From CADEDH01 sp050330635 (lineage in GTDB: Bacteria; Actinomycetota; Acidimicrobiia; Acidimicrobiales; SZUA-35): a stretch of 64,000 bases of DNA. The position numbers and the translations under genes were made by a program. Shown in pieces: positions 8,814-17,696 of the stretch. The first letter of the stretch is position 1. Each line of letters starts with the position of its first letter. The notes beneath the pieces were generated by a model. It searched no databases. It saw nothing but the letters and a program-made list of their open reading frames with translations, and was not told the DNA's origin. The stretch lies in assembly GCA_050330635.1 (NCBI GenBank), contig JBHJNQ010000019.1, positions 26,891 to 90,890 on the forward strand, written 5' to 3'.

Positions 8814-10046
8814 ATGAACGAGCATTGGCGCAAGCTGCTGGGATTGTTCCTGGCTCTCGGCCTCGTCGCCTCCGCCTGCGGCGACGACGGGGATGATACG
8901 AGCACCGAAGCCGACGATGACACGACCACGACGGAGAGCTCGGAGACCGACGAGACGACCGACACCACCGAGGACACCGACGAGACGACCGACACCACCG
9001 AGGGCGATGGCGAGGCCGCCGCTCCCGACCTTGCGGCAGTCTGCCCGGCGTCGATCGTGATCCAGACCGACTGGTTTCCCGAGGCCGAGCACGGTGCGCT
9101 GTACGAGCTGATCGGCGACGACTACACCATCGACGCCGACGCCAAGCGGGTGTCGGGCAACATGGTGCTCGGCGGCGAGGAGCTCGGGGTCACGTTCGAG
9201 ATCCGGGCCGGCGGTCCTGCCATCGGCACCGGCTCGGTGGGGGCCGAGATGTACGTCGACGACGAGATCACCCTCGGCTACGCCACCACCGACGGGCAGG
9301 TGCTCCGCTACGAGGAGACGCCGCTGCTGTCGGTCGTCGCCCCCCTCGAGACCAACCCCCAGATCATCTACTGGGATCCGGAGACCTATCCCGAGATCGA
9401 GACCCTGGCCGACCTCGGTGAGGCGGGGGTGACGATCAACGTCTTCCCCGGTGGCACCTTCGCCGACGTGTTCGTGGCCCAGGGCATCTGGAACGAGGAC
9501 CAGATCGACCCGTCGTACGACGGCTCGCCCGGCCGGTTCGTGGCCGAGGGCAACATCGCCCAGCAGGGCTTCGCCTCGGCCGAGCCGTGGCTCTACCAGA
9601 ACCAGATCGAGGACTTCGGTCGGGAGCTGGCCTACGAGACCCTGAACGACGCCGGCTTCCAGGTCTACAGCCAGACGGTGGCCATCCGCCCCGACGATCT
9701 GGAGACCCTGCGGCCGTGCCTCGAGGAGCTGGTGCCGGTGATCCAGCAGGCCACCGTCGACTACTACGCCGACCCGGCCGCGACCAACGCCCTGATCGTG
9801 GAGACCGTCGAGGCCTACGACACGTTCTGGACGTACCCGGCGGAGCTGGCCGAGTTCTCGGCCCAGATCCAGATCGACGAGGGCTTCGCCGGCAACGGTG
9901 ACGACTCGACGGTGGGCAACATGGACGAGGCCCGGGTCCAGACCGTCCTCGACGCCATGACGGCGGCCGAGATGGACGTGCCTGCCGATCTGACGGTGGC
10001 GGACCTGATCACCAACGAGTTCATCGACGACAGCATCGGCTTCTGA
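8814..10046 (+). CDS. ABC transporter substrate-binding lipoprotein (NMT1/SsuA-like)
   Basis: The 410-residue protein has a lipoprotein signal peptide with lipobox VASAC (Cys22), then an Asp/Glu/Thr-rich tether (about 23-68) and a periplasmic-binding fold of the NMT1/THI5/SsuA type starting at VIQTDWFPEAEHGALYEL. In that group the conserved tryptophan-containing strand contacts ligand. It is encoded last in the import operon, 90 bases after the permease. The ATG at 8814 follows GGGAGAG at proper spacing, which fixes the start over upstream alternatives. The large body (about 340 residues after the tether) suggests an organic ligand rather than a simple anion, but that is inference. Confidence 0.85.
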   Translation: MNEHWRKLLGLFLALGLVASACGDDGDDTSTEADDDTTTTESSETDETTDTTEDTDETTDTTEGDGEAAAPDLAAVCPASIVIQTDWFPEAEHGALYELIGDDYTIDADAKRVSGNMVLGGEELGVTFEIRAGGPAIGTGSVGAEMYVDDEITLGYATTDGQVLRYEETPLLSVVAPLETNPQIIYWDPETYPEIETLADLGEAGVTINVFPGGTFADVFVAQGIWNEDQIDPSYDGSPGRFVAEGNIAQQGFASAEPWLYQNQIEDFGRELAYETLNDAGFQVYSQTVAIRPDDLETLRPCLEELVPVIQQATVDYYADPAATNALIVETVEAYDTFWTYPAELAEFSAQIQIDEGFAGNGDDSTVGNMDEARVQTVLDAMTAAEMDVPADLTVADLITNEFIDDSIGF

Positions 10047-10054
10047 GGTCACGA

Positions 10055-10081
10055 GGGAGCCCCGCCCCGGGCGGGGCTCCC
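10055..10081 (+). terminator. Strong GC hairpin after the ABC import operon
   Basis: A perfect 12-bp inverted repeat (GGGAGCCCCGCC / GGCGGGGCTCCC) with a 3-base loop starts 8 bases after the stop codon of the binding-protein gene. No T-run follows, as is common in high-GC actinobacteria. It is a good candidate for the operon terminator. Confidence 0.75.
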
Positions 10082-10146
10082 TCCCGGTGACGCGGCCCGA
10101 CGGGGCCACGCTTGCGTCGGGCCGCCGCCCCGTCGACACTTTGGCC

Positions 10147-10483
10147 ATGGCCAGCGGAGACACCGGGGATGGACGGCCCACGGCGAGCGATGACCTCGGC
10201 GAGGGCCGGGCCTACGGCCGCCCGGTGGGCACCTGGGACCCCGATCTGGTCCAGACCGGCCCCGGCACACCATCGGGTGAGTTGCTCCGCCGCTCTACTA
10301 CGGGCGGGTGGAGGACGATGGCATCCGCTGCCCGTACCACGGCTGGCTTCCCCGGCTCGAGATCCACCACCCACGGTGGCGGTGGTGGCCGTGGGTGGCG
10401 ACCCTGTCGGGGTGGCGTTCGATCCCGACGACGCCCTGGTCGAGCTGATCGCCGGAAACTACATCGTCGGACCGGCCACGTGA
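10147..10483 (+). pseudogene. Decayed Rieske-type ring-hydroxylating oxygenase
   Basis: From the ATG at 10147 one frame gives GRPVGTWDPDLVQTGPGTP and SGELLRR, the typical N-terminus of a Rieske oxygenase alpha subunit. At about 10296 the sequence resumes in another frame with YYGRVEDDGIRCPYHGW, the second half of the Rieske cluster motif. The first C-x-H half and roughly 50-60 residues between are missing. A third frame (about 10385-10483) yields protein-like GDPVGVAFDPDDALVELIAG before a stop; I cannot place it. No single frame joins the pieces, so this is a remnant shaped by deletions, not a gene. Confidence 0.7.
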
Positions 10484-10508
10484 GTCGCTGGGCCCCGGTT
10501 CGGACACC

Positions 10509-11330
10509 ATGAGCTTCCTCGACGGCTCGCCGTTCGTGACCGATGACGACCCGCTCGCCGTCGAGGTCGGCACCCTCGGCGTGGCCTCCGACATCCACGG
10601 CAACCCCTTCGCCCTCGGCGCCGTCCTGGCCGACGGGGCCGACGAGGGCGTCGACCGCTGGCTCGTCCTCGGCGACATCGTGGCCATGGGCCCGGCACCG
10701 GGCGAGGTCATGGACCAACTCGACGGTGTGGACCTCGTGGCCGTCGTCGGGGGCAACACCGACCGGTACGTGCTCACCGACGACCGCCCACCGCCGTCGC
10801 TGACCGACGTGGCGGCCGATCCGTCCCTCCTCGCCCTCCTCGTGGAGCTGGCCGGCTCGTTCGCCTGGACAAGGGGCTACCTGGCGGCCCTCGGACACCT
10901 GGACACGCTGCGGTCGTTCCGGGCCACGGCCCGCCTCGCCTTTCCCGACGGCACCGACGTGCTCGCCGTTCACGCCTCCCAGGTGGCCGACGAGGGTCGG
11001 GGGATCGCCCCCGACGTCGACGGCGGCGAGTTGGGCCTGCTTTTCCCGGCCCCGTCCGCCTCGCTGGTCTTCGGCGGCCACACCCACGAGACGACCGACG
11101 TCACCTACGACGGCGTCCGCTACGTCAACCCGGGCAGCGTCAGCAACCATCCCCGCCCCGACCACGACGCCCGCTACTGCATCGTGCGCCTCGACGGGGA
11201 CGGACACCGGATCGACTACCGCGACGTCCCCTATGAGAAGGAGCAGGCGGTCGAGGCCATCCTCTCGTGCGGCATCCCGGGGGCGGACCGCATCGTGCGG
11301 CGGTTCTTCACCCCCGCCGACGGCGGGTGA
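10509..11330 (+). CDS. Metallophosphoesterase family protein
   Basis: The 273-residue protein shows the calcineurin-like dimetal motif series: ASDIHGN (26-32), LGD (54-56), GGNTD (82-86), a central His in VHASQ and GGHTH near residue 195, followed by YVNPGSVSNHP. These residues bind two metals in phosphodiesterases of the YfcE/MJ0936 group. Substrates in this group are varied (cyclic nucleotides, nucleotides, DNA ends), so no specific role is assigned. The gene is solitary on the plus strand and converges on the broken MFS gene, overlapping its end by 23 bases. Confidence 0.8.
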   Translation: MSFLDGSPFVTDDDPLAVEVGTLGVASDIHGNPFALGAVLADGADEGVDRWLVLGDIVAMGPAPGEVMDQLDGVDLVAVVGGNTDRYVLTDDRPPPSLTDVAADPSLLALLVELAGSFAWTRGYLAALGHLDTLRSFRATARLAFPDGTDVLAVHASQVADEGRGIAPDVDGGELGLLFPAPSASLVFGGHTHETTDVTYDGVRYVNPGSVSNHPRPDHDARYCIVRLDGDGHRIDYRDVPYEKEQAVEAILSCGIPGADRIVRRFFTPADGG

Positions 11331-12398
11331 GCGGACGAGGCGGACGACCGCCGGTAGCGGGGTGGGCGGTCTCCGGCAACCGGCGCCACACCATCACCGA
11401 CGCCGCCAGGCCGATGGCCCCCACGGCCAGGCTGGCGGCGCTCAGCGAGAGAGCGGCGGTGAGCAACGCAACCAGCAGCGGACCGGCCGAGGTGCCGACG
11501 TCGCCGAGGAAGCGGAAGCCGCCGAGGAACGTGGCCCGGCCCACGTCGGGCGAGAAGTCGGCCCCCAACGTCATCACGATCCCGCTGCCGAAGCCGTTGC
11601 CGAGCCCGAGGAGCACGGCGGCCGCCACGAGGAGGGTCGGTTGCGATCCGATGGCCAGCACAGCACCTGGCGGGACGTCCGCAACAGTCCGACGGCTACC
11701 GTCGCTCCGGCCGCAGTCCAGGCCCCGTCGCGGCCCGTCGCCAAGGCCCGACGGATCCCCACCGGGCGGGGCCGGGCCGGGGCTGGATCGCCGGCCGGGG
11801 CCGCCGGCTCGTGATCGGTGGCCCAGACCAGCACGGCCAGACCGAGCACCGAAGCGGCGATGTGAATCCAGAAGGCGCCGTCGAGCCCGATGGACCGAAC
11901 GGCGAGGGCGCCGCAGAACGGCCCGATGAACGTACCGATACGGTTGCTGCCCCCCAGCGCGGCGAGCGCTCGCCCCCGACGTTCGACCGGCACCACCTCG
12001 GTGACGTAGGCCAGGCGGGCCAGGAGCCACACCGACCAGGCGCACCCGATGACCAGGGTGCAGATGCCGAACAGGAGGAGGCCGTCGGCCACCACGCACC
12101 CCGTGAGGGCGACGGCCAACACCACGGTGGCCGCCATCATGGCCCGCCGCTCGCCGATCCGCTCGACCAGCCACCCGGCCGGGAGGTCGAAGCCGAGGGT
12201 CCCGAGGCCCCGCAGCCCGACGACGAAGCCGGCGACGGCCACCGAGGCCCCGAGGCCCCGGGCCGCCAGGGGGACCACCGGGATGATGGCGCCCTGGCCC
12301 AACCCGAACAGCAGCGACGGCAGGTAGACCGACGCCGCCAGCGACCGGATCGTCGCCCCGCCACCCGGTCCGTCGGGCGACGGCTGGCCCGCCGTCAA
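11308..12398 (-). pseudogene. MFS transporter with internal deletion and frame break
   Basis: The N-terminal part (from 12398) reads as a good major facilitator half: GQGAIIPVVPLAARGLG, GWLVERIGERRAMMAATVV and VVPVERRGRALAALGGSNR. That frame is sound up to LLRTSRQVL near 11670. The C-terminal part is in another frame, resuming at AIGSQPTLLVAAAVLLGLG and GNGFGSGIVMTLGADFSP. In relatives about 50-60 residues (parts of TM7-TM8) lie between these points. A GTGCTG/TGCTGG junction suggests deletion between short repeats. The start overlaps the amidohydrolase stop by four bases (ATGA), so it was once the second gene of that operon. Confidence 0.75.
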
Positions 12399-13723
12399 CG
12401 GTGGATCGTGCGCTGCTCGTCACACGACGCCACGAGCCGACCCTGGCGGAACACCCGACGGGCCATGGGGGCATCGGCCACCGCGGCCCGGATCGAGGGG
12501 GCGGCGATGGCGACGAGGTCGGCCGGGTCGCCCGGTTCTATCCGGACCGGCTCGAGGCCCATGATCGCCCGCGGTCCGTTGCTCACCAGGTGGTAGGCCT
12601 CGTCGGGGAGGCGGTGACCGGCCATCACCATGAGCGCCGCCGTCTCCAACGGATCGCTGCGACCGACCAGGTTGAACGGATCCTGCACGTTGTCGCCCCC
12701 GGCGGCCACCGACGCCCCCGCCTCGAGCAGGGCGGCGATGGCGGTCAGGCCCCGGGGGGTGGCGGTGGGGTGATCGCGACCCTGGAGGAAGAGGTTGGTC
12801 TGGGGCAGTGTCACGACCGCCACGCCGGCCGCCGCCACCTCCTCGGCGATGCGGGCCTGCTCGCTCGGGGTCTGCATGCCCAGGCTCACGCAGTGGCTGG
12901 CCGTCACCGAGACCGCCACCTCGCCCGCCACCACCTGTCGGGCCAGCTCCCGCAACGTCATCACCGCCGGGTCGAGCTGCTCGTCGACGTGGAGATCGAC
13001 GGCCAGGCCGGCCTGCTCGGCCACGGCGAGGGCGTGGGCGATGAGTGCTGCGGGGTCGGGGTCGAGGTGGGGGCACCCGCCAACGACGTCGACGCCGTGC
13101 TCGACCGCCTGATCGAGGGCCCGACGGGTGGCGGCACCGTCGGGACCGGTGGTCGGCACGTCGGTCAGGGCCACGAGCTCCACGTCGATCAGCCCGGCAA
13201 GGCGATCGGCGGCCCGTCGCACCGCCAGCAGGTTGGTGACCCCGGCCACCCCGGTCACGTTCACGTGGGACCGCACCGCCGTCACCCCCCGCACGAGGAG
13301 CAGTTCGAGCGCCGCCACGGTCCGGGCCTCCACCCCCTCCGGGGTCAGCACCCCACCGGCCGAGGCCGTCGTCCACGCCTCGATGGCCCCGAGCAGGTCG
13401 CCGCTGGGATTGGGCACGAGCTCGGCCGTCAGGGCCTTGTCGAGATGGGCGTGAGGTTCGGCCATGGCCGGCAGCAGGAGCCACCCGGCCAGATCGTGGA
13501 CGACGGCGCCGTGCCACGGGTCGCTGGTGTCACCACGGCCGAAGTCCTCGCTGGTGTCGCCGGTGACCGGGGGCTCGGGGGGCGGGGCCGGCGCCGTGCC
13601 GGTCGGCACCACGTCGGCGATGCGCCCGTCCACGATGTGGACGTCGACCCGACGACCACCCGGCAGCAGAGCGTCGCGCAACACCACCCGCTCACCCGTG
13701 CCGACCACCGACCAACCGCTCAT
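12395..13723 (-). CDS. Cytosine-deaminase-like amidohydrolase
   Basis: This 442-residue metal-dependent hydrolase has the CodA-type series of motifs: MAEPHAHLDKAL near residue 83 (first metal ligands), VDLHVDEQLDP (third ligand His), TASHCVSLG, and GGDNVQDPFNLVGRSDPLET for the catalytic Asp. The family deaminates cytosine, isoguanine, creatinine or related heterocycles. The neighbourhood of a nucleoside-type transporter and a xanthine-dehydrogenase-type enzyme makes a purine or pyrimidine base a reasonable substrate, as inference. The broken MFS gene is translationally coupled downstream. Confidence 0.8.
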   Translation of the reverse strand: MSGWSVVGTGERVVLRDALLPGGRRVDVHIVDGRIADVVPTGTAPAPPPEPPVTGDTSEDFGRGDTSDPWHGAVVHDLAGWLLLPAMAEPHAHLDKALTAELVPNPSGDLLGAIEAWTTASAGGVLTPEGVEARTVAALELLLVRGVTAVRSHVNVTGVAGVTNLLAVRRAADRLAGLIDVELVALTDVPTTGPDGAATRRALDQAVEHGVDVVGGCPHLDPDPAALIAHALAVAEQAGLAVDLHVDEQLDPAVMTLRELARQVVAGEVAVSVTASHCVSLGMQTPSEQARIAEEVAAAGVAVVTLPQTNLFLQGRDHPTATPRGLTAIAALLEAGASVAAGGDNVQDPFNLVGRSDPLETAALMVMAGHRLPDEAYHLVSNGPRAIMGLEPVRIEPGDPADLVAIAAPSIRAAVADAPMARRVFRQGRLVASCDEQRTIHR

Positions 13724-13774
13724 CCCGGCACGCTAGGCGCTTGGAGGCGTGGATACGGGATTTTGTGACAGCGG

Positions 13775-13799
13775 CGAGTTTCGCCGCATGCGAAACTCG
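13775..13799 (-). terminator. Hairpin downstream of the FAD oxidoreductase gene
   Basis: A perfect 10-bp inverted repeat CGAGTTTCGC / GCGAAACTCG with a 5-base loop lies between the stop of the FAD-dependent oxidoreductase (13826) and the start of the amidohydrolase (13723). It is probably a transcription terminator for the upstream minus-strand operon; there is no T-run. Confidence 0.55.
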
Positions 13800-13825
13800 A
13801 AGCGAGGCGCTCCGCGCCGAGGCCG

Positions 13826-15415
13826 CTAGCGCCCCCCGGACCAGCGGCGCCGGGAGGATCCCCGGACCCGCTCGATGACGACGGCGGCGGCGTTGCGGCC
13901 CGATGCTCCGAAGATGCCGGCCCCGGGGAACGTCCCGGCCCCGGTCAGGTGGAGACCGTCGATCGGGGTGCGGTAGCGGGACAGCTCCGGCCGGCGGCCG
14001 ACGAGGGTGGCGAGGGGGGACCCGCCGTAGGACGGGGTGTGGCCGCGGTGCATGGCGAACTCGCGCTCGTACCGATCGGGGGTCATGACCCGCCACCGCT
14101 CGATCGAGGCCTCGAATCCGGGCTCCGCCAGCTCACCCCACACCGAGAGCCAACGCGCCGGCTCGCCCGAACCGGGCCATCCGCCGGTGAGGGAGTAGGG
14201 GGTGAAGAGGGCCTCGAGGCTGACCACGTGACGGTCGAGGCCCGGCCGCATCGTGGGGTCGAGGGCGGACGGCGAGTTGACGAGGAGGGTCGGCCGATCG
14301 GCCACCCGACCCTCGGGCCGCAGCCGGTGGGCCTCGGCCACCTCGGTCGGCGACGGGCTCACGAAGGTGGTGGGCTCCGACAGGTCGATCCCGCCGAGGC
14401 GGGCCTCGACGGCGTCGAGGCCCGCCAGCCGGGCCGGAGCGCCGGTGACCACGGCGTCGACCTTGCTCTCGTAGCCCTGGCGGACGGGGGTCTGCCGCCA
14501 CCGCTCGACCAGGGCCCGGGCGGCCGCCGGCGGCTCGTCGATCCAGTCGACGAGGACCCGCTGAGGGTCACACGCCGCCACCACCGTGGCGGCCCGCATC
14601 TCCGTGCCGTCGTCGAGCCGGACGCCCCGCACGGCCCCGTCGTCGACGACGAGGGAGGTGACGGTGGCCCCGCAGCGGACCACCCCCCCGGCCGCCTCGA
14701 AGCTGGCCCGGGTGGCGTCGGTCAGGAGTCCACTGCCGCCCCGGGGCCGACCCCCCCGCACGAGATGGCGGGTGGCGTAGGAGAGGGCGGCCAGCCCGGT
14801 GCCGGGAGTGTCGGCCGGCAGGCCCCACACGGTGGGGCCCGTGCTGACGGCGGGCATGACGAGATGCCAGTCGTCGAAGTACCGGCCCAGCACCTCGGCG
14901 GCGCTCCGCCGCCCCCACCCCCACAACCGGTTTGCCCCCGCGGCCCGACGGCGGAGGACGGAGGCCACCAGCCGGGGGCCGGTGGGTCGGGTCCGGACCA
15001 GGTCCAGCACCAGCTCGGCCACCGGGAGGGCATCGGCCAGGTAGCGGCGGTAGGCCGCCACCTGACCGGGATGGCTGGCGGCGAGGGCGTCGACCGTGCG
15101 ATCGGGGTCGTGGAACAGGACCCACGGGTCGCTGCGGTCGTGGAAGGCGTAGATGGCGGCGGCCGACGGTTCGAGGTACTCGAGGCCGTGGTGGCCGAGG
15201 TCGAGCTCGTCGACGATGGGCAGGGCACGGATCATCGTGTGGTCGCAGTGGCAGATGTTGAACCGGGCCCCGAGGTCGGCCACGGTGGAGGCGCAACCGC
15301 CGACGTCGGTCCGGGCCTCGAGCAGGAGGGTGTCGACGCCGGCCCGGGCCAGGTAGGCGGCACAGATCAGGCCGTTGTGACCGCCTCCGACCACGATCAC
15401 CTCGGCATCGCTCAT
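13826..15415 (-). CDS. Phytoene-dehydrogenase-like FAD oxidoreductase
   Basis: The 529-residue protein begins with the FAD dinucleotide-binding motif VIVVGGGHNGLICAAYLARAG and VLLLEAR-like second strand (LLLEARTDVGG), and ends with LHLTGAGTFPGAGIFGASGR, the C-terminal FAD contact of the CrtI/PYROXD2 family. No carotenoid cluster is nearby, so a PYROXD2-like amine-oxidase or desaturase role of unknown substrate is more likely than carotenoid synthesis. It lies 10 bases after the epoxide hydrolase stop, in the same minus-strand operon. Confidence 0.82.
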   Translation of the reverse strand: MSDAEVIVVGGGHNGLICAAYLARAGVDTLLLEARTDVGGCASTVADLGARFNICHCDHTMIRALPIVDELDLGHHGLEYLEPSAAAIYAFHDRSDPWVLFHDPDRTVDALAASHPGQVAAYRRYLADALPVAELVLDLVRTRPTGPRLVASVLRRRAAGANRLWGWGRRSAAEVLGRYFDDWHLVMPAVSTGPTVWGLPADTPGTGLAALSYATRHLVRGGRPRGGSGLLTDATRASFEAAGGVVRCGATVTSLVVDDGAVRGVRLDDGTEMRAATVVAACDPQRVLVDWIDEPPAAARALVERWRQTPVRQGYESKVDAVVTGAPARLAGLDAVEARLGGIDLSEPTTFVSPSPTEVAEAHRLRPEGRVADRPTLLVNSPSALDPTMRPGLDRHVVSLEALFTPYSLTGGWPGSGEPARWLSVWGELAEPGFEASIERWRVMTPDRYEREFAMHRGHTPSYGGSPLATLVGRRPELSRYRTPIDGLHLTGAGTFPGAGIFGASGRNAAAVVIERVRGSSRRRWSGGR

Positions 15416-15425
15416 CCCTCCGAGG

Positions 15426-16481
15426 TTAGGGCCTCGGCGCCACCGTCCGACCCGTGCTCGGCCAGTGGTCGGGCACCCGGTCCCGCAGCCAGGCCACGAG
15501 GGCGGCGTTGACCTCAGCCGGTCGTTCCTGGGCCATCCAGTGGCCGGTATCGAGGGTCTGGTAGGTCAGGTCTCGGCAGTGCTCCCGCATCGGGTCGGCC
15601 AGCCGGGACCCGGTGCAATCGCAGGTGTAGTCGTAGCGGGCGGCCAGGAACAGCACCGGGAGGTCGAGCACGCCGTCGCCGACGGCGGTGGTGGCGTAGC
15701 GGGCGTTGGCCTCGTGGTTGAGGTACCAGCTGTCGGGACCGAAGAATCCGTTGCGGTCGAGGGCGGCGGCGTAGGTCCGCAGGTCGACCTCGGTGACGAC
15801 GTCGGGGTCGCGGGGGAGATCGGGGGCGACGTCGGCCCCGCCGAACCAGCCGCCGGCCGCCCGGATCCCGGCGGTGACGGCGGGCTGACCGGCGTTGTCC
15901 GGATTGCCCTTTCGGAACAGGGCCTTGACCACCCGGTAGGCGTCGGCCTCGAAGACCTCGACCGCCCGCTCCAGGTTCTCCTGATAGAAGAGCTGGTAGT
16001 CCCATTGGCCCACCGGGTAGCGGTCGGCGGGGTACACGTCACGGTCGACCAGCGCCACGAGGGCATCCCAGCCGACCTCGATCGTCCGGTACGGCACGCA
16101 CAGGTTGGCCACCGCCCGGCACCGGTCGGGATGATGGCTGGCCAGGTTCCACACCACCGGGCTCCCCCAGTCGTGGCCCACCCAGACGGCCCGGTCACGT
16201 CCGAGATGGTGGAGCAGCTCGAGCATGTCGCCCACGATGTGCTCCTGGGCGAAGGCGTCGGTGGTGTCGTAGGTCGACGAGCGGCCGTAGCCCCGCATGT
16301 CGGGGGCCACCGCTCGGAATCCCAGGCCGGCCAGGACGGGCAGCTGGTGGCGCCAGCTGATCGACAGCTCGGGCCAGCCGTGGACGAAGACGACGAGGGG
16401 CCCGTCCTCGGGACCGGCGGCCAGGTAGCCGGTGGTGTGGCGTTCGGTGCGGACGGTGTGTTCGGTGATCTCGACGCTCAT
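15426..16481 (-). CDS. Alpha/beta hydrolase, epoxide hydrolase type
   Basis: The 351-residue enzyme has the oxyanion-hole motif FVHGWPELSISWRHQ, the cap-preceding RGYGRSS, and a nucleophile elbow VGHDWGS with Asp as nucleophile, diagnostic for the epoxide hydrolase and haloalkane dehalogenase branch. The catalytic His lies in LDTGHWMAQERP. Tyrosines in the cap region fit an epoxide hydrolase (for example YNQLF-like YQLFYQEN). The gene sits 10 bases before the FAD oxidoreductase, suggesting joint degradation of an organic compound. Confidence 0.83.
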   Translation of the reverse strand: MSVEITEHTVRTERHTTGYLAAGPEDGPLVVFVHGWPELSISWRHQLPVLAGLGFRAVAPDMRGYGRSSTYDTTDAFAQEHIVGDMLELLHHLGRDRAVWVGHDWGSPVVWNLASHHPDRCRAVANLCVPYRTIEVGWDALVALVDRDVYPADRYPVGQWDYQLFYQENLERAVEVFEADAYRVVKALFRKGNPDNAGQPAVTAGIRAAGGWFGGADVAPDLPRDPDVVTEVDLRTYAAALDRNGFFGPDSWYLNHEANARYATTAVGDGVLDLPVLFLAARYDYTCDCTGSRLADPMREHCRDLTYQTLDTGHWMAQERPAEVNAALVAWLRDRVPDHWPSTGRTVAPRP

Positions 16482-16531
16482 CGGAATCCAACACTACGGT
16501 CACCGCCCCATCGGCGCCCGCCGTTCCGGAC

Positions 16532-17590
16532 TCAGCCGCCGAACATGCTCTCGGCGTCGACCACCTCGTCGGCGGGTGGGGGCTCGATGCCCAGGTCGGC
16601 GCCGTGGTCGTAGAGCTCGACGACGAGCGTGGCGGTGAACGACTCGCCGGGGGTGGGCACGGCACCGAACGACTCGATCAACCCGGTGCTGGCCAGCTCG
16701 ATCGAGTACCGGCGGACCAGGCCGTCGCCGTCGATCCACAGTTCCACCGGGAGCACCGCCCCGTCGAGTGATCCCAGCTCGCCCTCCAACTCGGCCCGGG
16801 TGGCCGGATCGGCGGCGGCGACGGCCGCCAGATCGATCGTGGACCGGTAGTGGGTGGTGGCCACCCCCCGCACCGTGTCGGGGCCGACCTCGTCGAGTGC
16901 GGCTCGGGCCGTACCGATGCCGACGAGGAGACCGAGCGGGTCGGTACCGACGGTGCCGAGGCCGAACTGATCCGAGGCGCCGCCGAGCTCCTCGGCCCCG
17001 AGGGCCAGCCAGGCGTCTTCGCGGCCGGTCAGCATGCCGAGCAGGCTCCACCGGAGCCAGCCCTCGCGGCCGGCGACCCGGACCTCGATCGGGTCGGCCA
17101 GGTAGCTGTCGAAGCCGGGGGGGATCTGGCTCGACTCGCCGGCGGCCGCCATGACCGCCCCCAGGCCGCTCAGGTCGATCCTCAACGCCATCGCCTCGTT
17201 GGCCAGGTCGAGATCGCCGTCGATCACCACGTCGAAGGCGATCGGGCCCTCGGCGGCCGTCTCACCGGCGGCCGAGAGGCGGGCCTCGAAGCGGACGCTC
17301 TCGTAGGCGCCGGGATCCTCGCCGTCGGCGAACAGGAGGGCGCCGAGCGGGCCTCCGGTCGACAGGGCACCCGGCGCCGTCCCGAGGTCGCCGGTGACGG
17401 TGCCGAGGGCATCGCCGTCCCCGCTCGACCCTGGGGGCTCACCGTCGACCGGCGTCTCCCTGGCGGCGACGTCGCCGGCCGTCTCGCCGCCGTTCTCGAC
17501 CGTCGCCGTCCCCTCGTCGGTGCCGCCGCTCCCGCAGGCGGCGACGCACAACGTCAGTACGGTCACCAGGGTGAACAGTTTCTTGGTCAC
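16532..17590 (-). CDS. Lipoprotein, LppX/LprG-like
   Basis: The 352-residue product has a signal peptide ending in lipobox CVAAC (Cys19), then a low-complexity Gly/Asp/Glu tether and a beta-rich domain with GVATTHYRSTIDLAA and LPVELWIDGDGLVRRYSI near the C-terminus. These strands resemble the LppX_LprAFG family, whose mycobacterial members carry lipids across the periplasmic space. The match is by motif only and the family assignment is tentative. The start is GTG. It precedes the epoxide hydrolase by 50 bases. Confidence 0.65.
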   Translation of the reverse strand: MTKKLFTLVTVLTLCVAACGSGGTDEGTATVENGGETAGDVAARETPVDGEPPGSSGDGDALGTVTGDLGTAPGALSTGGPLGALLFADGEDPGAYESVRFEARLSAAGETAAEGPIAFDVVIDGDLDLANEAMALRIDLSGLGAVMAAAGESSQIPPGFDSYLADPIEVRVAGREGWLRWSLLGMLTGREDAWLALGAEELGGASDQFGLGTVGTDPLGLLVGIGTARAALDEVGPDTVRGVATTHYRSTIDLAAVAAADPATRAELEGELGSLDGAVLPVELWIDGDGLVRRYSIELASTGLIESFGAVPTPGESFTATLVVELYDHGADLGIEPPPADEVVDAESMFGG

Positions 17591-17696
17591 GGGACGCTCC
17601 GCTGCTCGACTACAGGCCGACGGGCGTCATCGCGCAGGGATGACCGGTCCGTCCTGCGGTCCATCGGTCATGGCGGCCCTGAACCTGAGGGACTGG

